30,804 nucleotides of DNA from NCBI GenBank assembly GCA_937872475.1, contig CALMSY010000027.1, positions 1-30,804 on the forward strand, in the 5' to 3' direction. The DNA comes from 67-14 sp020438345 (GTDB lineage Bacteria > Actinomycetota > Thermoleophilia > Solirubrobacterales > 70-9). The position numbers and the translations under genes were made by a program. Numbering within the stretch: position 1 is the stretch's first letter; every line of letters starts with the position of its first letter. Of the stretch, positions 5,975 to 14,382 are shown in pieces. The notes under the pieces are model-generated. The model saw only the letters and a program-made list of their open reading frames with translations. It had not been told where the DNA came from and searched no databases.

Positions 5975-7441
5975 TCAACCCTGACCGCGTCGACCAAACG
6001 GTGGTTGCCGATAGTCCCTGACCCCCTTGAGCGAAAAGGCGACTGAAAGCGCCCCTCGATGCCGGGCCGAGACCAAACCTCGTTTGTTTTTCCCTAGAGC
6101 GGTCTTGATCAGGCCCCGGAAGACACCATTCGGACCCGCTCTGACCACACGGAGGCGTTTCCTCTTGCCGCCGAGCCGGTAAATGATGCTGACTCTGCCG
6201 GGCGTACTCTTCGGGGTCCTCCCCCAAATGGCTATGCCTGTGGGCTTTCTGAAAGAAACGAAAGGAAACCGGAAAGCCTTCAGAATCAGCTTCGGTCGGT
6301 CTTTTGCGATACTCGAACCGCGGAAGTACAGACCGGACTCGATCGTCTCGCTGTAGGGGAGCCCTGGAGCTCTGGGCCAGTCTCTCAGGGAGAGCCAGAA
6401 GAAGTTGGTCACTCCTGCTCGCCAGGCTCGGAACATGGCTTCGGAGGTCCATCGAGTCAACCGTTTCATCGGGACTCCACCAGGGTCAGGAGGTTTCGAA
6501 TCCCAACTGAACTCGGTCACCCAGAAAGGGACCTTCTTCGATACGCCGCGGATCTTTTTCGCGGCTTTCGCCGCTCTCAGCAGCCTTGCCATCTCTGGCA
6601 AGTCCCCGAGAGAGACGTCGTTCTTGCCCGCCGACTCGTGGGTCGGGCCGCCGGTCGTATATGGATTGTTCGCCCAGATGTCGAAGCGTGCCACCTGTCC
6701 GCAGCCGGGGATCGGGACGGGTCGTCTGTTGCCCTTCATGCACAGAAGGCGTCTGGCGAAGTCAAGGGGTCCGACGCCGCCCGGCCGCTCGATGGGTGCC
6801 AGTCCACCGGCGACGACCAGATTGGTGGCATCAACCCCCTTGACGGTCGTGTGGAACCGGTTGAGCAGTTCCCGGTAGAGGCCTGGTGAGACTTTCCTTC
6901 CATGCTCAAACTGAGGCTTGAAGAACAGGAACAGGTTCGGCTCGTTCCACGGCTGCCAGTAGCGCACCCGGGGTAGACCGCCAAAGTCTCCGTTATAACG
7001 CTTTGCGACGGCCTCAGAAAATCGAGCGAAAGCTTCCGGATCCGGATTGCAGATGCCCCCGATCGGATCTTGGCATCGCTCCGCCCAGGTGGGAGCGGAA
7101 TACACGGTCACCAGAGGTTGCAGTCCTGCATTTGTCGCCATCACAATCTGAGAGTCGACATAAGCCCAGTCGTAGTTGGGGTCGGCGGGATCTGTGGGAT
7201 CCCAATCTTCCGGCTTCTGGTACGGAGCCACCGAAGACCAGTGAACGATCACCCGGGTGAAGCTGGCGCCAGCTGAACGGATCCGATCAAAACCAAGCTG
7301 TTCCTGGGGCATCACATCCGTGACCGTCACACCCGTCGCGAGGGGTCGAGCGGCTCCGGCATTCGCGGCCAGGATTCCGCCAGCGAACAGACCCAGCGTC
7401 AGGATAAAGGCGAGCCGCACCATCCCTAGCTCTGAAACCAC
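5975..7441 (-). CDS. Secreted glycoside hydrolase (clan GH-A-like TIM barrel)
   Basis: This is an exported enzyme predicted to cleave glycosidic bonds, perhaps in the polysaccharide made by this cluster. The N terminus carries a signal peptide (VRLAFILTLGLFAGGILAA, cleavage near 27-32). The barrel shows the two clan GH-A landmarks: WQPWNEPN with the likely acid/base Glu 167, and FWVTEFSWDS with the likely nucleophile Glu 310. The last 80 residues (after about 405) look like a small beta-rich domain with many Arg and Lys. The GTG start at 7441 overlaps the stop of the upstream gene (TAGTG). An ATG at 7423 gives a more typical signal peptide and is a real alternative. Closest families by motif are GH39/GH5/GH10-like, and I cannot decide between them. 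Confidence 0.8.
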   Translation of the reverse strand: MVSELGMVRLAFILTLGLFAGGILAANAGAARPLATGVTVTDVMPQEQLGFDRIRSAGASFTRVIVHWSSVAPYQKPEDWDPTDPADPNYDWAYVDSQIVMATNAGLQPLVTVYSAPTWAERCQDPIGGICNPDPEAFARFSEAVAKRYNGDFGGLPRVRYWQPWNEPNLFLFFKPQFEHGRKVSPGLYRELLNRFHTTVKGVDATNLVVAGGLAPIERPGGVGPLDFARRLLCMKGNRRPVPIPGCGQVARFDIWANNPYTTGGPTHESAGKNDVSLGDLPEMARLLRAAKAAKKIRGVSKKVPFWVTEFSWDSKPPDPGGVPMKRLTRWTSEAMFRAWRAGVTNFFWLSLRDWPRAPGLPYSETIESGLYFRGSSIAKDRPKLILKAFRFPFVSFRKPTGIAIWGRTPKSTPGRVSIIYRLGGKRKRLRVVRAGPNGVFRGLIKTALGKNKRGLVSARHRGALSVAFSLKGVRDYRQPPFGRRGQG

Positions 7442-7911
7442 TACGCAGACCGGGATCCGGTGTCGCCGCGACGACGTACGAAGAACAGCGTTACGGCGGC
7501 GGCAAATACACCAACCAGAATCAGAGGAAAGAGCAAGCCCATTCCCCCCTCTTCGCTCGATCCGTTCTCAGCGTCGGAGGATTGAACAGGTCCCGACTTA
7601 TTGTTAGAGGCTGAAGAATCGCTGGGCTCGGACCCAGGACCGGACCCTGATCCATCGCTCGATCCGGAACCTTGTTCAGAGCCGCCCTCACCGTTCCCGC
7701 TTGGACTGTCATCGCTCGAACCGATGACTGTGTTCTGGGTTCTAACGTTGGCGCCGGGTTTCTGAGTCTCGTTACGCGGCTCTTCACCACCGGCCGTGGG
7801 CACGCCCTCGGTGTACTGATCGACTACGGTCGGTTGGGCGACTGCGGACGCGCCGGCAAAAGCCGTCATCGCGAGCACTGACAGGATGATGATCATAAGC
7901 TTGCGACACAT
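7441..7911 (-). CDS. Ser/Gly-rich secreted protein with C-terminal membrane anchor
   Basis: I recognise no named family. The 156-residue protein has an N-terminal signal peptide (KLMIIILSVLAMTAFAGASAVA), then about 90 residues of low-complexity Ser, Gly, Asp and Glu with many Pro. It ends in one hydrophobic helix (MGLLFPLILVGVFAAAVTLFFV) followed by RRRGDTGSRSA. This is the layout of a wall-spanning stalk or anchored surface protein, although no LPXTG motif is present. The low-complexity stretch may be glycosylated. The stop overlaps the GTG of the hydrolase gene, so the two are co-transcribed. A strong -10 and a palindrome lie just upstream. Confidence 0.7.
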   Translation of the reverse strand: MCRKLMIIILSVLAMTAFAGASAVAQPTVVDQYTEGVPTAGGEEPRNETQKPGANVRTQNTVIGSSDDSPSGNGEGGSEQGSGSSDGSGSGPGSEPSDSSASNNKSGPVQSSDAENGSSEEGGMGLLFPLILVGVFAAAVTLFFVRRRGDTGSRSA

Positions 7912-7921
7912 AATCTGAGGC

Positions 7922-7939
7922 AGTATAGACAGCGCTGTC
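7922..7939 (-). promoter_or_regulatory. Near-leaderless promoter with an overlapping palindrome
   Basis: On the minus strand TATACT (7927-7922, 5 of 6 matches to TATAAT) lies 10 bases before the ATG at 7911, so the mRNA would have almost no leader. Leaderless mRNAs are common in actinobacteria. Immediately upstream, in the spacer, is the perfect 12-bp palindrome GACAGCGCTGTC (7928-7939), a plausible repressor site. The gene on the other strand starts at 7968, so the site could affect both. Confidence 0.5.
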
Positions 7940-7967
7940 GTACCGCCCGAAGCCTCCTTTTCGTGAG

Positions 7968-9194
7968 ATGATATGGCCCGTGCGAATTCAACTGTGGAGC
8001 TACAATTACGATCCCGAACCGCTCGGAATAGCTCCGGTCAGCACGATCTGGGCGAAAGCAATGGCAGCCCGCGGGTACGAGGTTGACGTCGTCGCCGCCC
8101 ATCCGCATTACCCGAAACCCGAATGGGGATCTAGAGTTGCGCCGTACCGTGAAGTCCGTGATGGAATCCCCGTTACCAGACTGCCTTTGGTAGTGGGCCG
8201 CTCTACTTCCGGCCGAAGGATGCTCCAGGAGTTGAGCTTTCTCGCCGTTCAAACTCTGGCATGTCCGTTCTTGGGGCAGCCCGACGCGATCATCTCGGTC
8301 TCACCCAGCTTTCCCGCCTTGCTACCAGCCATGCTCGCGTCTAAAACAAGGCGTATCCCCTGGTACATCTGGCTTCAAGACATCCTGCCGGACGGAGCGG
8401 CCACCACCGGATACATCGACCGCGAGAGCTGGGTCTATCGATTCTCCCGGCGTCTCGAATCATCTGCGTACGACTCGGCTCGCGGGATAGTCGTTCTCTC
8501 CGAATCGTTTCGAGACAACCTCCGGGCCAAAGGCGTCCCTGATTCGAAGATGACGCTTGCATACAACCCGGCGACCATTCCAGTCGAATCCGTGTACCCG
8601 GAAGTGCCCAACCTCGACGCACCCCGAATTTTGTGCATTGGCAACATCGGCAAGTCCCAGGGCCTTACCGGGATTGTGAAAGATTTCGAAGCAAGCGAGA
8701 CGTTGGCAAAGCGACGAGCCCGCCTGGTGATCACAGGCACAGGTGTCGCCGAAGAAGAGGTCCGTTCGGTGATCCGGTCCGATCGTGTCGAGATGACCGG
8801 TCTCTTGCCTAGGCGCGAGTTGGAAGCAGAATTTCGTCGAGCCACTCTCGCCGCCGTGACTCAGTCCTATGACGACGAAGAATTTAATGTGCCTTCGAAG
8901 CTCATGAACTACCTCGCAGCTGGATTGCCAGTCATTGCCTCAGTAAGACCTGAAAGTGAAGCGGCACGAATCGTCGAGACCTCACAGTCCGGTTGGATCG
9001 CCGGACCAGGGGATTTCGGATCGACAGTCGAGGCGGCACTCTCAGATCCGGATTTGCTCGTCTCTCGGTCACGCAATGCGACGGAGTTCTCATCTGCGAA
9101 ACTTGCACCGGAAGCATTGGCCGATCGCTTCGATGACATTCTCCAGAGTAACTTGAATAGCAGGGAGTCGGTCCATGTCCGCTACCCGGCTTGA
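7968..9194 (+). CDS. GT4-family glycosyltransferase (WcaI-like)
   Basis: This is a retaining GT-B glycosyltransferase that probably adds a sugar to the lipid-linked repeat unit at the cytoplasmic face. The N-terminal domain begins RIQLWSYNYDPEPLGIAPV, the typical start of WcaI-like enzymes. It has WYIWLQDILPD in the middle, the domain link with ILCIGNIGKSQGLTGIV, and the donor-binding end FNVPSKLMNYLAAGLPVIAS, where the usual E-x7-E is replaced by a PSK-LMNYLAAG form seen in this subgroup. The start could be the ATG at 7968 or the GTG at 7980, and the latter gives the family N terminus (VRIQLWSYNY). The 3' end overlaps the polymerase gene by 20 bases. Donor and linkage are unknown. Confidence 0.87.
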   Translation: MIWPVRIQLWSYNYDPEPLGIAPVSTIWAKAMAARGYEVDVVAAHPHYPKPEWGSRVAPYREVRDGIPVTRLPLVVGRSTSGRRMLQELSFLAVQTLACPFLGQPDAIISVSPSFPALLPAMLASKTRRIPWYIWLQDILPDGAATTGYIDRESWVYRFSRRLESSAYDSARGIVVLSESFRDNLRAKGVPDSKMTLAYNPATIPVESVYPEVPNLDAPRILCIGNIGKSQGLTGIVKDFEASETLAKRRARLVITGTGVAEEEVRSVIRSDRVEMTGLLPRRELEAEFRRATLAAVTQSYDDEEFNVPSKLMNYLAAGLPVIASVRPESEAARIVETSQSGWIAGPGDFGSTVEAALSDPDLLVSRSRNATEFSSAKLAPEALADRFDDILQSNLNSRESVHVRYPA

Positions 9195-10689
9195 TCCCGA
9201 GACGCCCGGGGACAGAACCCATTTTCAATCCGGTCCGAAACGCGTAGTCACCAGGTCTACGGTCGCAATCGCGTTCGCCGCGGCCGCGATCGGACTCCTG
9301 GCGGCCTTCCTCATTACCTTCGTTCCGATCTCAGGAGACGAAGAATTACCCATCCTGGTAGGCCTCACCGGGGTAGTACTCGCGATTCCCATCGTCATTC
9401 GAGTCGCGATCGGACGGGTAGATCCTTTCGAGCCCGTTGTCTGCTTCGTTTTCGTCTGGGCTCTGATGTTCATCCTCAAGCCGCTCGAGATTCTGGCCAC
9501 GGGAGATTCAAGTCTGCGAGACACATTCGATGTCCGACCCGGCCTCGTACCGGCTTCAGTCCTCGGTCTGATCGGCGCAACCGTTTTCTTGCTCACCTAT
9601 GAAATCGTCCTGCGACGTCGCAGGCAAAGGTCCCAAGAGCCGATCTATGCCTCGATGCGGTCAACTCCCGATTGGTCGAGACAACCGCCGCCCTCATGGT
9701 TGGTGAATGGCGTGATCGGCCTTTGCGCATTGGGCATGTTGACGCTTGCCGGTGCGAGCCTCACCGAGATCGCCGCGTCTGGTTCGTCTGCCTACCAGTA
9801 CCTGATTCCGCTGTTGGCAACGCCCGCCATACTTCTGCTTCTGCTGAGATCCAAATCGGGCTCCAGGGCCGCCGCGGTAGGTACCGCGTTCCTGGTTGTC
9901 AGTTCGATCAGCTTCTTCGTGCTCTATGGCCAGCGAGCATTCATCCTGTTGCCGATCTCTGCGGTCTTCATCTACATCTATCTGTCACAGAGAAAACGGC
10001 CTCGCTGGGCCGTACTCGGCCTTATCAGCCTGTTGGTCGTGGTTCCCATATTCACCGTTATCGAGGTGGCGCGCGAGAATCCTGAGCAGGGCCTTACGGC
10101 GGTCTTCGAAGAAGAGGACATCGCTTCCCCGCGAGCCGCGCTAGATCGATTCGCGAGCGGAGATTCAACCGCAATGTTTTCGGCTCTTGCCCTGCAGATG
10201 AGCACGGAAGGGGCGATTTGGGACCAGAAACCGGGCTCCGAACCCATCAGCATCGTGACCCGTTTCGTGCCCAAATCACTCTGGCCGGACAAACCTCGAA
10301 GCAGCTCCGAAGAACTCTATTCCAAGTATTTCCCCGCGCACTATGAACTGAACCGTGCCGGCACACTTTTCACGTTGGTAAGCGAGTTCTACTACGACTC
10401 GGGCATCTTCGGCGTCATCGTGGGCATGAGCCTGGTCGGCTGGGCATATGCTCGACTCTGGCTTTGGGTCATTGCCCGGCCAAGAGATCCTTGGCGGTGG
10501 GCGATGTACGCGCCTGTGTGGATATCGTCCACGATCGCCTTCCGGGGTGATCTCGCACTTACGTTCGGCCTGGGCCTGTTCGTTTTCGGCCCTCTGCTGC
10601 TCGGACTCTGGATCTCACGCCGCAGAGTCCCGGCCGACGAAGGACTCAATGTCGACGAGCTTGGCGCTGGGAGTCCGCGTGAAGCGTAA
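9175..10689 (+). CDS. Polysaccharide repeat-unit polymerase (Wzy-like)
   Basis: This is a polytopic membrane protein predicted to join flipped repeat units on the outer face of the membrane. The 504-residue protein has about ten to twelve hydrophobic helices. A large outer loop (about 300-400) holds FVPKSLWPDKP and TLFTLVSEFYYDSGIFG, the pattern of the oligosaccharide repeat-unit polymerase family. Another hallmark is YGQRAFILLPISAVFIY in an inner helix. The gene overlaps the upstream glycosyltransferase by 20 bases and the downstream pyruvyl transferase by 11, so it belongs to a tight four-gene plus-strand operon. Wzy proteins diverge quickly, so the call rests on topology, motif and context. 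Confidence 0.82.
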   Translation: MSATRLDPETPGDRTHFQSGPKRVVTRSTVAIAFAAAAIGLLAAFLITFVPISGDEELPILVGLTGVVLAIPIVIRVAIGRVDPFEPVVCFVFVWALMFILKPLEILATGDSSLRDTFDVRPGLVPASVLGLIGATVFLLTYEIVLRRRRQRSQEPIYASMRSTPDWSRQPPPSWLVNGVIGLCALGMLTLAGASLTEIAASGSSAYQYLIPLLATPAILLLLLRSKSGSRAAAVGTAFLVVSSISFFVLYGQRAFILLPISAVFIYIYLSQRKRPRWAVLGLISLLVVVPIFTVIEVARENPEQGLTAVFEEEDIASPRAALDRFASGDSTAMFSALALQMSTEGAIWDQKPGSEPISIVTRFVPKSLWPDKPRSSSEELYSKYFPAHYELNRAGTLFTLVSEFYYDSGIFGVIVGMSLVGWAYARLWLWVIARPRDPWRWAMYAPVWISSTIAFRGDLALTFGLGLFVFGPLLLGLWISRRRVPADEGLNVDELGAGSPREA

Positions 10690-11947
10690 ATACCTGATCG
10701 TCAATGCTTTCTCGTCCAGAAACGCAGGCGATGCCGCGATTGTGCTTTCAACCGCAGACCTCCTGCGGCGCAATGGGGCTCTATCGATCCAGAGCGCCAC
10801 GCGCTACCACGACGATGATTCAGCCTTTTACTCCGAATACGGTGTGGAAACCGTTCCGCCCGTCATCCCCTTTCCACGTCGCGAAGAGACCGGCCGTCAC
10901 TTTTCTCGCGCCGTCGTATTTGCGGTTGGCGCTCTCGCGATCACCTTGCTGGCCTTGCTCTACACCGTGGCTCCGCGTTTGGCAAAGTCACTCGCGAACA
11001 ACCTTCGACTCACCGGTTTGGTCGAACTGTTCATGAGTGACCGTGCAGTCATATGTGGCGGTGGATATCTCTACTCGTCGCGGCGGCCGCTGAACCTGAC
11101 CTTGGTGCATACCTCGCTGTGCACCAAGGTTTGTCGAATCGCCGGGAAGAACCCGGTAATGATGCCTCAGTCAGTCGGCCCCTTCACACGCCGATCTGAT
11201 CGCGCAATCGTCGAGTGGTCCTTGAATGGCGTGACGCCACTAGTAGTAAGGGACGAGAGTGCGTTGGCCGAAGCCGAGAAATTCGAGCACCGGAGTGGCG
11301 ATGTAAAGCTGTGTCCTGATGTCGCCTTGGTGGGCTGGAACAATCCCGGTAGCGATCACCAACCGACGCTTAGTGTTTCTAAGTCCATCGGAATAGCGCC
11401 AATGGACTGGACCTGGGCACGTCAGGTCGACAATGACGTCGAACTCAGCATTTACATCGAACGCTTGGCCGCCGTGTCATCTGCTTTTGCCGAACGTGGA
11501 TACGACATTCGGCTGTACGGGAGTTCTCGCATGCCAGAGATGGGCCAGGGCGATCTGGACGTCTGCCGTCGCATTGCCGATCTGTCCGGGCACGAATCGG
11601 TTCTCGTAGATCCAGAGGGCGCGTCCGGCAATGCGCACCGGCTTTTTGACCGATTTGCAGACCTGTCAGTCGTAGTCGGAACCCGGCTCCATGCCAGCAT
11701 CATCGCCCTCGCCGCCGGAACCCCCGCTGTCGCATTGGCCTATCAGCCAAAGTCCACCGGGACCTACAGACAACTCGGCTTAGAGCGTTTTTGCTTGGAC
11801 GTACAGACCTTCGAAGTCGACCGCACCGTGGAGCTAGTGAGCGAGCTCTCCCAAGAAGGCGGGGAATCAAGAGCGGAAATGCTCTCTCGTGTGTCTGACA
11901 CGCAACACGTCATCGCCAGCCTGTACCAAGACCTTCTACGGCCATGA
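10679..11947 (+). CDS. Polysaccharide pyruvyl transferase family protein
   Basis: This family transfers a pyruvyl ketal from phosphoenolpyruvate to a sugar and adds negative charge to the polymer. The 422-residue protein has the N-terminal VNAFSSRNAGDAAIV segment, the ICGGGYLYSS turn, PQSVGPF, LVVRDESAL and the C-terminal VVGTRLHASIIALAAGTPAVALAYQPKSTG block, all typical of the PS_pyruv_trans family. A hydrophobic segment (AVVFAVGALAITLLALLYTV, about 78-97) is unusual and may tether it to the membrane. I chose the GTG at 10679 because GGGAG lies 5 bases upstream; an ATG at 10649 is in frame but lacks such a site. It ends in an ATGA overlap with the next gene. Confidence 0.85.
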   Translation: MKRKYLIVNAFSSRNAGDAAIVLSTADLLRRNGALSIQSATRYHDDDSAFYSEYGVETVPPVIPFPRREETGRHFSRAVVFAVGALAITLLALLYTVAPRLAKSLANNLRLTGLVELFMSDRAVICGGGYLYSSRRPLNLTLVHTSLCTKVCRIAGKNPVMMPQSVGPFTRRSDRAIVEWSLNGVTPLVVRDESALAEAEKFEHRSGDVKLCPDVALVGWNNPGSDHQPTLSVSKSIGIAPMDWTWARQVDNDVELSIYIERLAAVSSAFAERGYDIRLYGSSRMPEMGQGDLDVCRRIADLSGHESVLVDPEGASGNAHRLFDRFADLSVVVGTRLHASIIALAAGTPAVALAYQPKSTGTYRQLGLERFCLDVQTFEVDRTVELVSELSQEGGESRAEMLSRVSDTQHVIASLYQDLLRP

Positions 11948-13110
11948 AGGTGGTGATTCTCAACAATCAGTCCCGCATAACGGGAGGGGCGGATAAACAT
12001 TGCTTCGAACTCGCTGCGCAGTTGAGAGAACATGGTCATGAAGTTGTCTTCTTGGGCACAGAGAGCCCGGAGCGGACTGAGGTCGGTGCTTTCATTCCCC
12101 TCGGGGTCACCAACGAATCCAGGGACAGCATCGAGGCCCATCGCCGCGCGGTGATCGCAGCCAGAGCGGTGTGGAACCGATCCGCCCTCGGAGCCGCCAG
12201 GCAGATTCTGGAGAGTTTCAAACCTGATGTCGTCCACTCGCACAAGCTTTATCCGCATCTATCCGTCTCGCCGATAGTGACTTTCGCAAAGGCTGGAGTG
12301 CCAATCGTCCAAACCGTTCACGACTACGAGTTCATCGCAGCGAATACGTCCGACGATCAGGGAGGGTGGCGTGATCGTCAGGAGAATCGGGCGTCATACC
12401 GGGCTCTCAATACTGCGCTGTTCCAGATCAAGAAGGAGATCCACGTCCCAGCCGTTTCCGAATGGGTGGCCGTCTCACGAGCAGTGAGTTCTATCTACGC
12501 GGACAACGGCATTGAGACCACAGCTATCCCGAACTTCACTCTCATGAAGAGCGAGGATGCCAGCGATGTTAGTTCTAGGTCGGGAATTTTCTTCGCCGGG
12601 AGGCTCTCCGAGGTGAAGGGAATAAGCGAAGTCATCGACGTGGCGCGGGCACTACCTGACGTCCAGGTGAGAATCGCCGGGGGTGGTCCGCTGGAGCCCG
12701 AGGTCCTCAGAGCCGAGGAAGACTTGCCTAACCTCGAGTACCTGGGGACCCTCAAGCAAGGGGAGCTGCAATCGGAGCTGGAACGAAGTCGGGTATGCCT
12801 AATGCCATCGAAATGGCAGGAGCCAGGACCGCTGGCCAGTCTTGAAGCGATGGCTACCGGTACTCCACTCGTGGCTTATGACGTAGGTGGGCTTTCGGAA
12901 TACATCCAGGATGCAGGCGCTGGACTCGTGGTTTCTCCCCCGGATGAAAGCCTCGCAGATGCCTGCTCAACGCTTCTCCTCAATGAGGACAAGTGGGCCA
13001 AAGCATCGACGAATGGGAAACGGGCAGCCGAGACCACCCATTCCGTGAGCAGCTATGTCGAGAAGATCGTCGACATCTACCACCTGGCGGTCCGCCGGGT
13101 TGTGAACTGA
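11944..13110 (+). CDS. GT4-family glycosyltransferase
   Basis: This is a retaining GT-B glycosyltransferase likely to extend the repeat unit in the cytoplasm. The 388-residue protein starts KVVILNNQSRITGGADKHCFELAAQL, with the glycine-rich acceptor-side loop. It continues with DVVHSHKLYPHLS and VQTVHDYEFI. The donor domain carries FFAGRLSEVKGISEVIDVA, PSKWQEPGPLASLEAMATGTPLVAYDVGGLSEYI (the E-x7-E type catalytic block reads EPGPLASLE here) and a closing helix. The ATG overlaps the previous stop by four bases (ATGA), so translation is coupled. It is the last gene of the plus-strand block and converges on the flippase with a 6-base gap. Confidence 0.9.
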   Translation: MKVVILNNQSRITGGADKHCFELAAQLREHGHEVVFLGTESPERTEVGAFIPLGVTNESRDSIEAHRRAVIAARAVWNRSALGAARQILESFKPDVVHSHKLYPHLSVSPIVTFAKAGVPIVQTVHDYEFIAANTSDDQGGWRDRQENRASYRALNTALFQIKKEIHVPAVSEWVAVSRAVSSIYADNGIETTAIPNFTLMKSEDASDVSSRSGIFFAGRLSEVKGISEVIDVARALPDVQVRIAGGGPLEPEVLRAEEDLPNLEYLGTLKQGELQSELERSRVCLMPSKWQEPGPLASLEAMATGTPLVAYDVGGLSEYIQDAGAGLVVSPPDESLADACSTLLLNEDKWAKASTNGKRAAETTHSVSSYVEKIVDIYHLAVRRVVN

Positions 13111-13116
13111 TACCAC

Positions 13117-14382
13117 CTACGTCCGTCGCCTGAATCCGTAGCCGAGCTTCGTCGCCACGACCAGGATCGCCAGCCAGCTGATCAGATAGGAAGTGGACAA
13201 AGCCAGAGCCACTCCTTCGATGCCCCAAACTGCAGCTCCGATAAACAAGAGAGGGATCAGACAGATCCAGGCGACCACCTCCGCGATGGTTCCCGCTTCC
13301 GGGTGATCCGCCCCTCGGAGCCCATCGCCCAAGACCCTTCGAGCGGCGATGAACGGAGATCCGATCAGGAGGAGCTGGACGGTCAGATCGGCGGACCTGA
13401 ATTCGGCTCCGAAGAAGAATCTCAAAGCTGGGTCAGCAACCAAGGCGATCGGAGCGGCCACAGCAACCGAGACAAGCGTGGCCAGAATTGTGTATTTCCA
13501 TATCTCTCTTCTCACGTTGGAATGGCCGCGGGCGGCCGCAATTCGGGGATAGCCGATGAGACCCACTGAAAGAGCGAGAAACCTCGGCAAGTTGGTCAAC
13601 GCCAGCGCGGCTACATACAGACCGAGAGAAAATGGAGCGAGAACCAGACCGACGACCAGTTGGTCGGCGCGAAAGGTGTCGGTAGGTGAAGACGCTCCGA
13701 GGAAGCCTTTTACGCCGAATCGAGTCATCTCGGAAAGGTCCGGCTGTCCGGGAGGCGGGTCGTGGTCCGGTGCCGGGGGCCACAGGACCAAGATCAAGGT
13801 CACCGCAGCGGCCAAGGCATACGTTCCCACCCAGGCAGAGGTGACGAAGAACAGCGAATCGGCCCCCAGCAGCAAGCCCAAGATGAGTACGACGCTGTAC
13901 GCGACAAATGGAAGTAACCGCGCGATGTTCATCGAAGTGAACTGCTGACGTCCCTGAAGGACAGCTACCCCAAAAATCTGTACCACTAGGGCCGGGAGGG
14001 CGACCGTCGAAAGCAACGCGGGTCCGGCCGCCTGATCATCTCCGCGGAAGATGATCAGGACCAGCAGGGTTTGGAGAACTGTGGCCCCGACGGCCATTGC
14101 GAGCGATCTTCTACGGATCGCCGACCAGAGCTGCCCAAGGCTCCATTGGTTCTTTGCCAGTTCAAAGGTCACCGCCAAGGGAAGACCGAGCATCACGACC
14201 TGGACGATTACCAAGGCGAGAGTCCAAAAAAGTGCCAGACTGCCTCGATCGATCGGCCCAAGCATCCTCGCCGCGAGGACGCCGCTGACCATGACGACCA
14301 CCTGCAGGATGACACCGGCGACCAGCGTCTGGGCGACGGACCGGTCCACCGGCGATTGCCAGAGTCGCCTCGCGCCCGTCAC
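13117..14382 (-). CDS. Polysaccharide flippase (Wzx/MATE-like)
   Basis: This membrane protein is predicted to flip undecaprenyl-linked repeat units across the membrane. The 421-residue sequence has about twelve to fourteen hydrophobic helices, starting with SVAQTLVAGVILQVVVMVSGVLAARMLGP, where the GxxLAARxLGPxxxG pattern of the MVF/Wzx family is clear. The central helices (FRADQLVVGLVLAPFSLGLYVAALALTNLP) also fit this family. I chose the GTG at 14382, which overlaps the upstream methyltransferase stop as GTGA. The open frame extends another 44 residues upstream but overlaps coding sequence there and has no family similarity. Confidence 0.88.
   Translation of the reverse strand: MTGARRLWQSPVDRSVAQTLVAGVILQVVVMVSGVLAARMLGPIDRGSLALFWTLALVIVQVVMLGLPLAVTFELAKNQWSLGQLWSAIRRRSLAMAVGATVLQTLLVLIIFRGDDQAAGPALLSTVALPALVVQIFGVAVLQGRQQFTSMNIARLLPFVAYSVVLILGLLLGADSLFFVTSAWVGTYALAAAVTLILVLWPPAPDHDPPPGQPDLSEMTRFGVKGFLGASSPTDTFRADQLVVGLVLAPFSLGLYVAALALTNLPRFLALSVGLIGYPRIAAARGHSNVRREIWKYTILATLVSVAVAAPIALVADPALRFFFGAEFRSADLTVQLLLIGSPFIAARRVLGDGLRGADHPEAGTIAEVVAWICLIPLLFIGAAVWGIEGVALALSTSYLISWLAILVVATKLGYGFRRRT

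Noticed and set aside
6489..6505. Second tRNA-like stretch (GGTTTCGAATCCC)
   Set aside because: It is coding sequence of the hydrolase gene on the other strand, with no cloverleaf around it.
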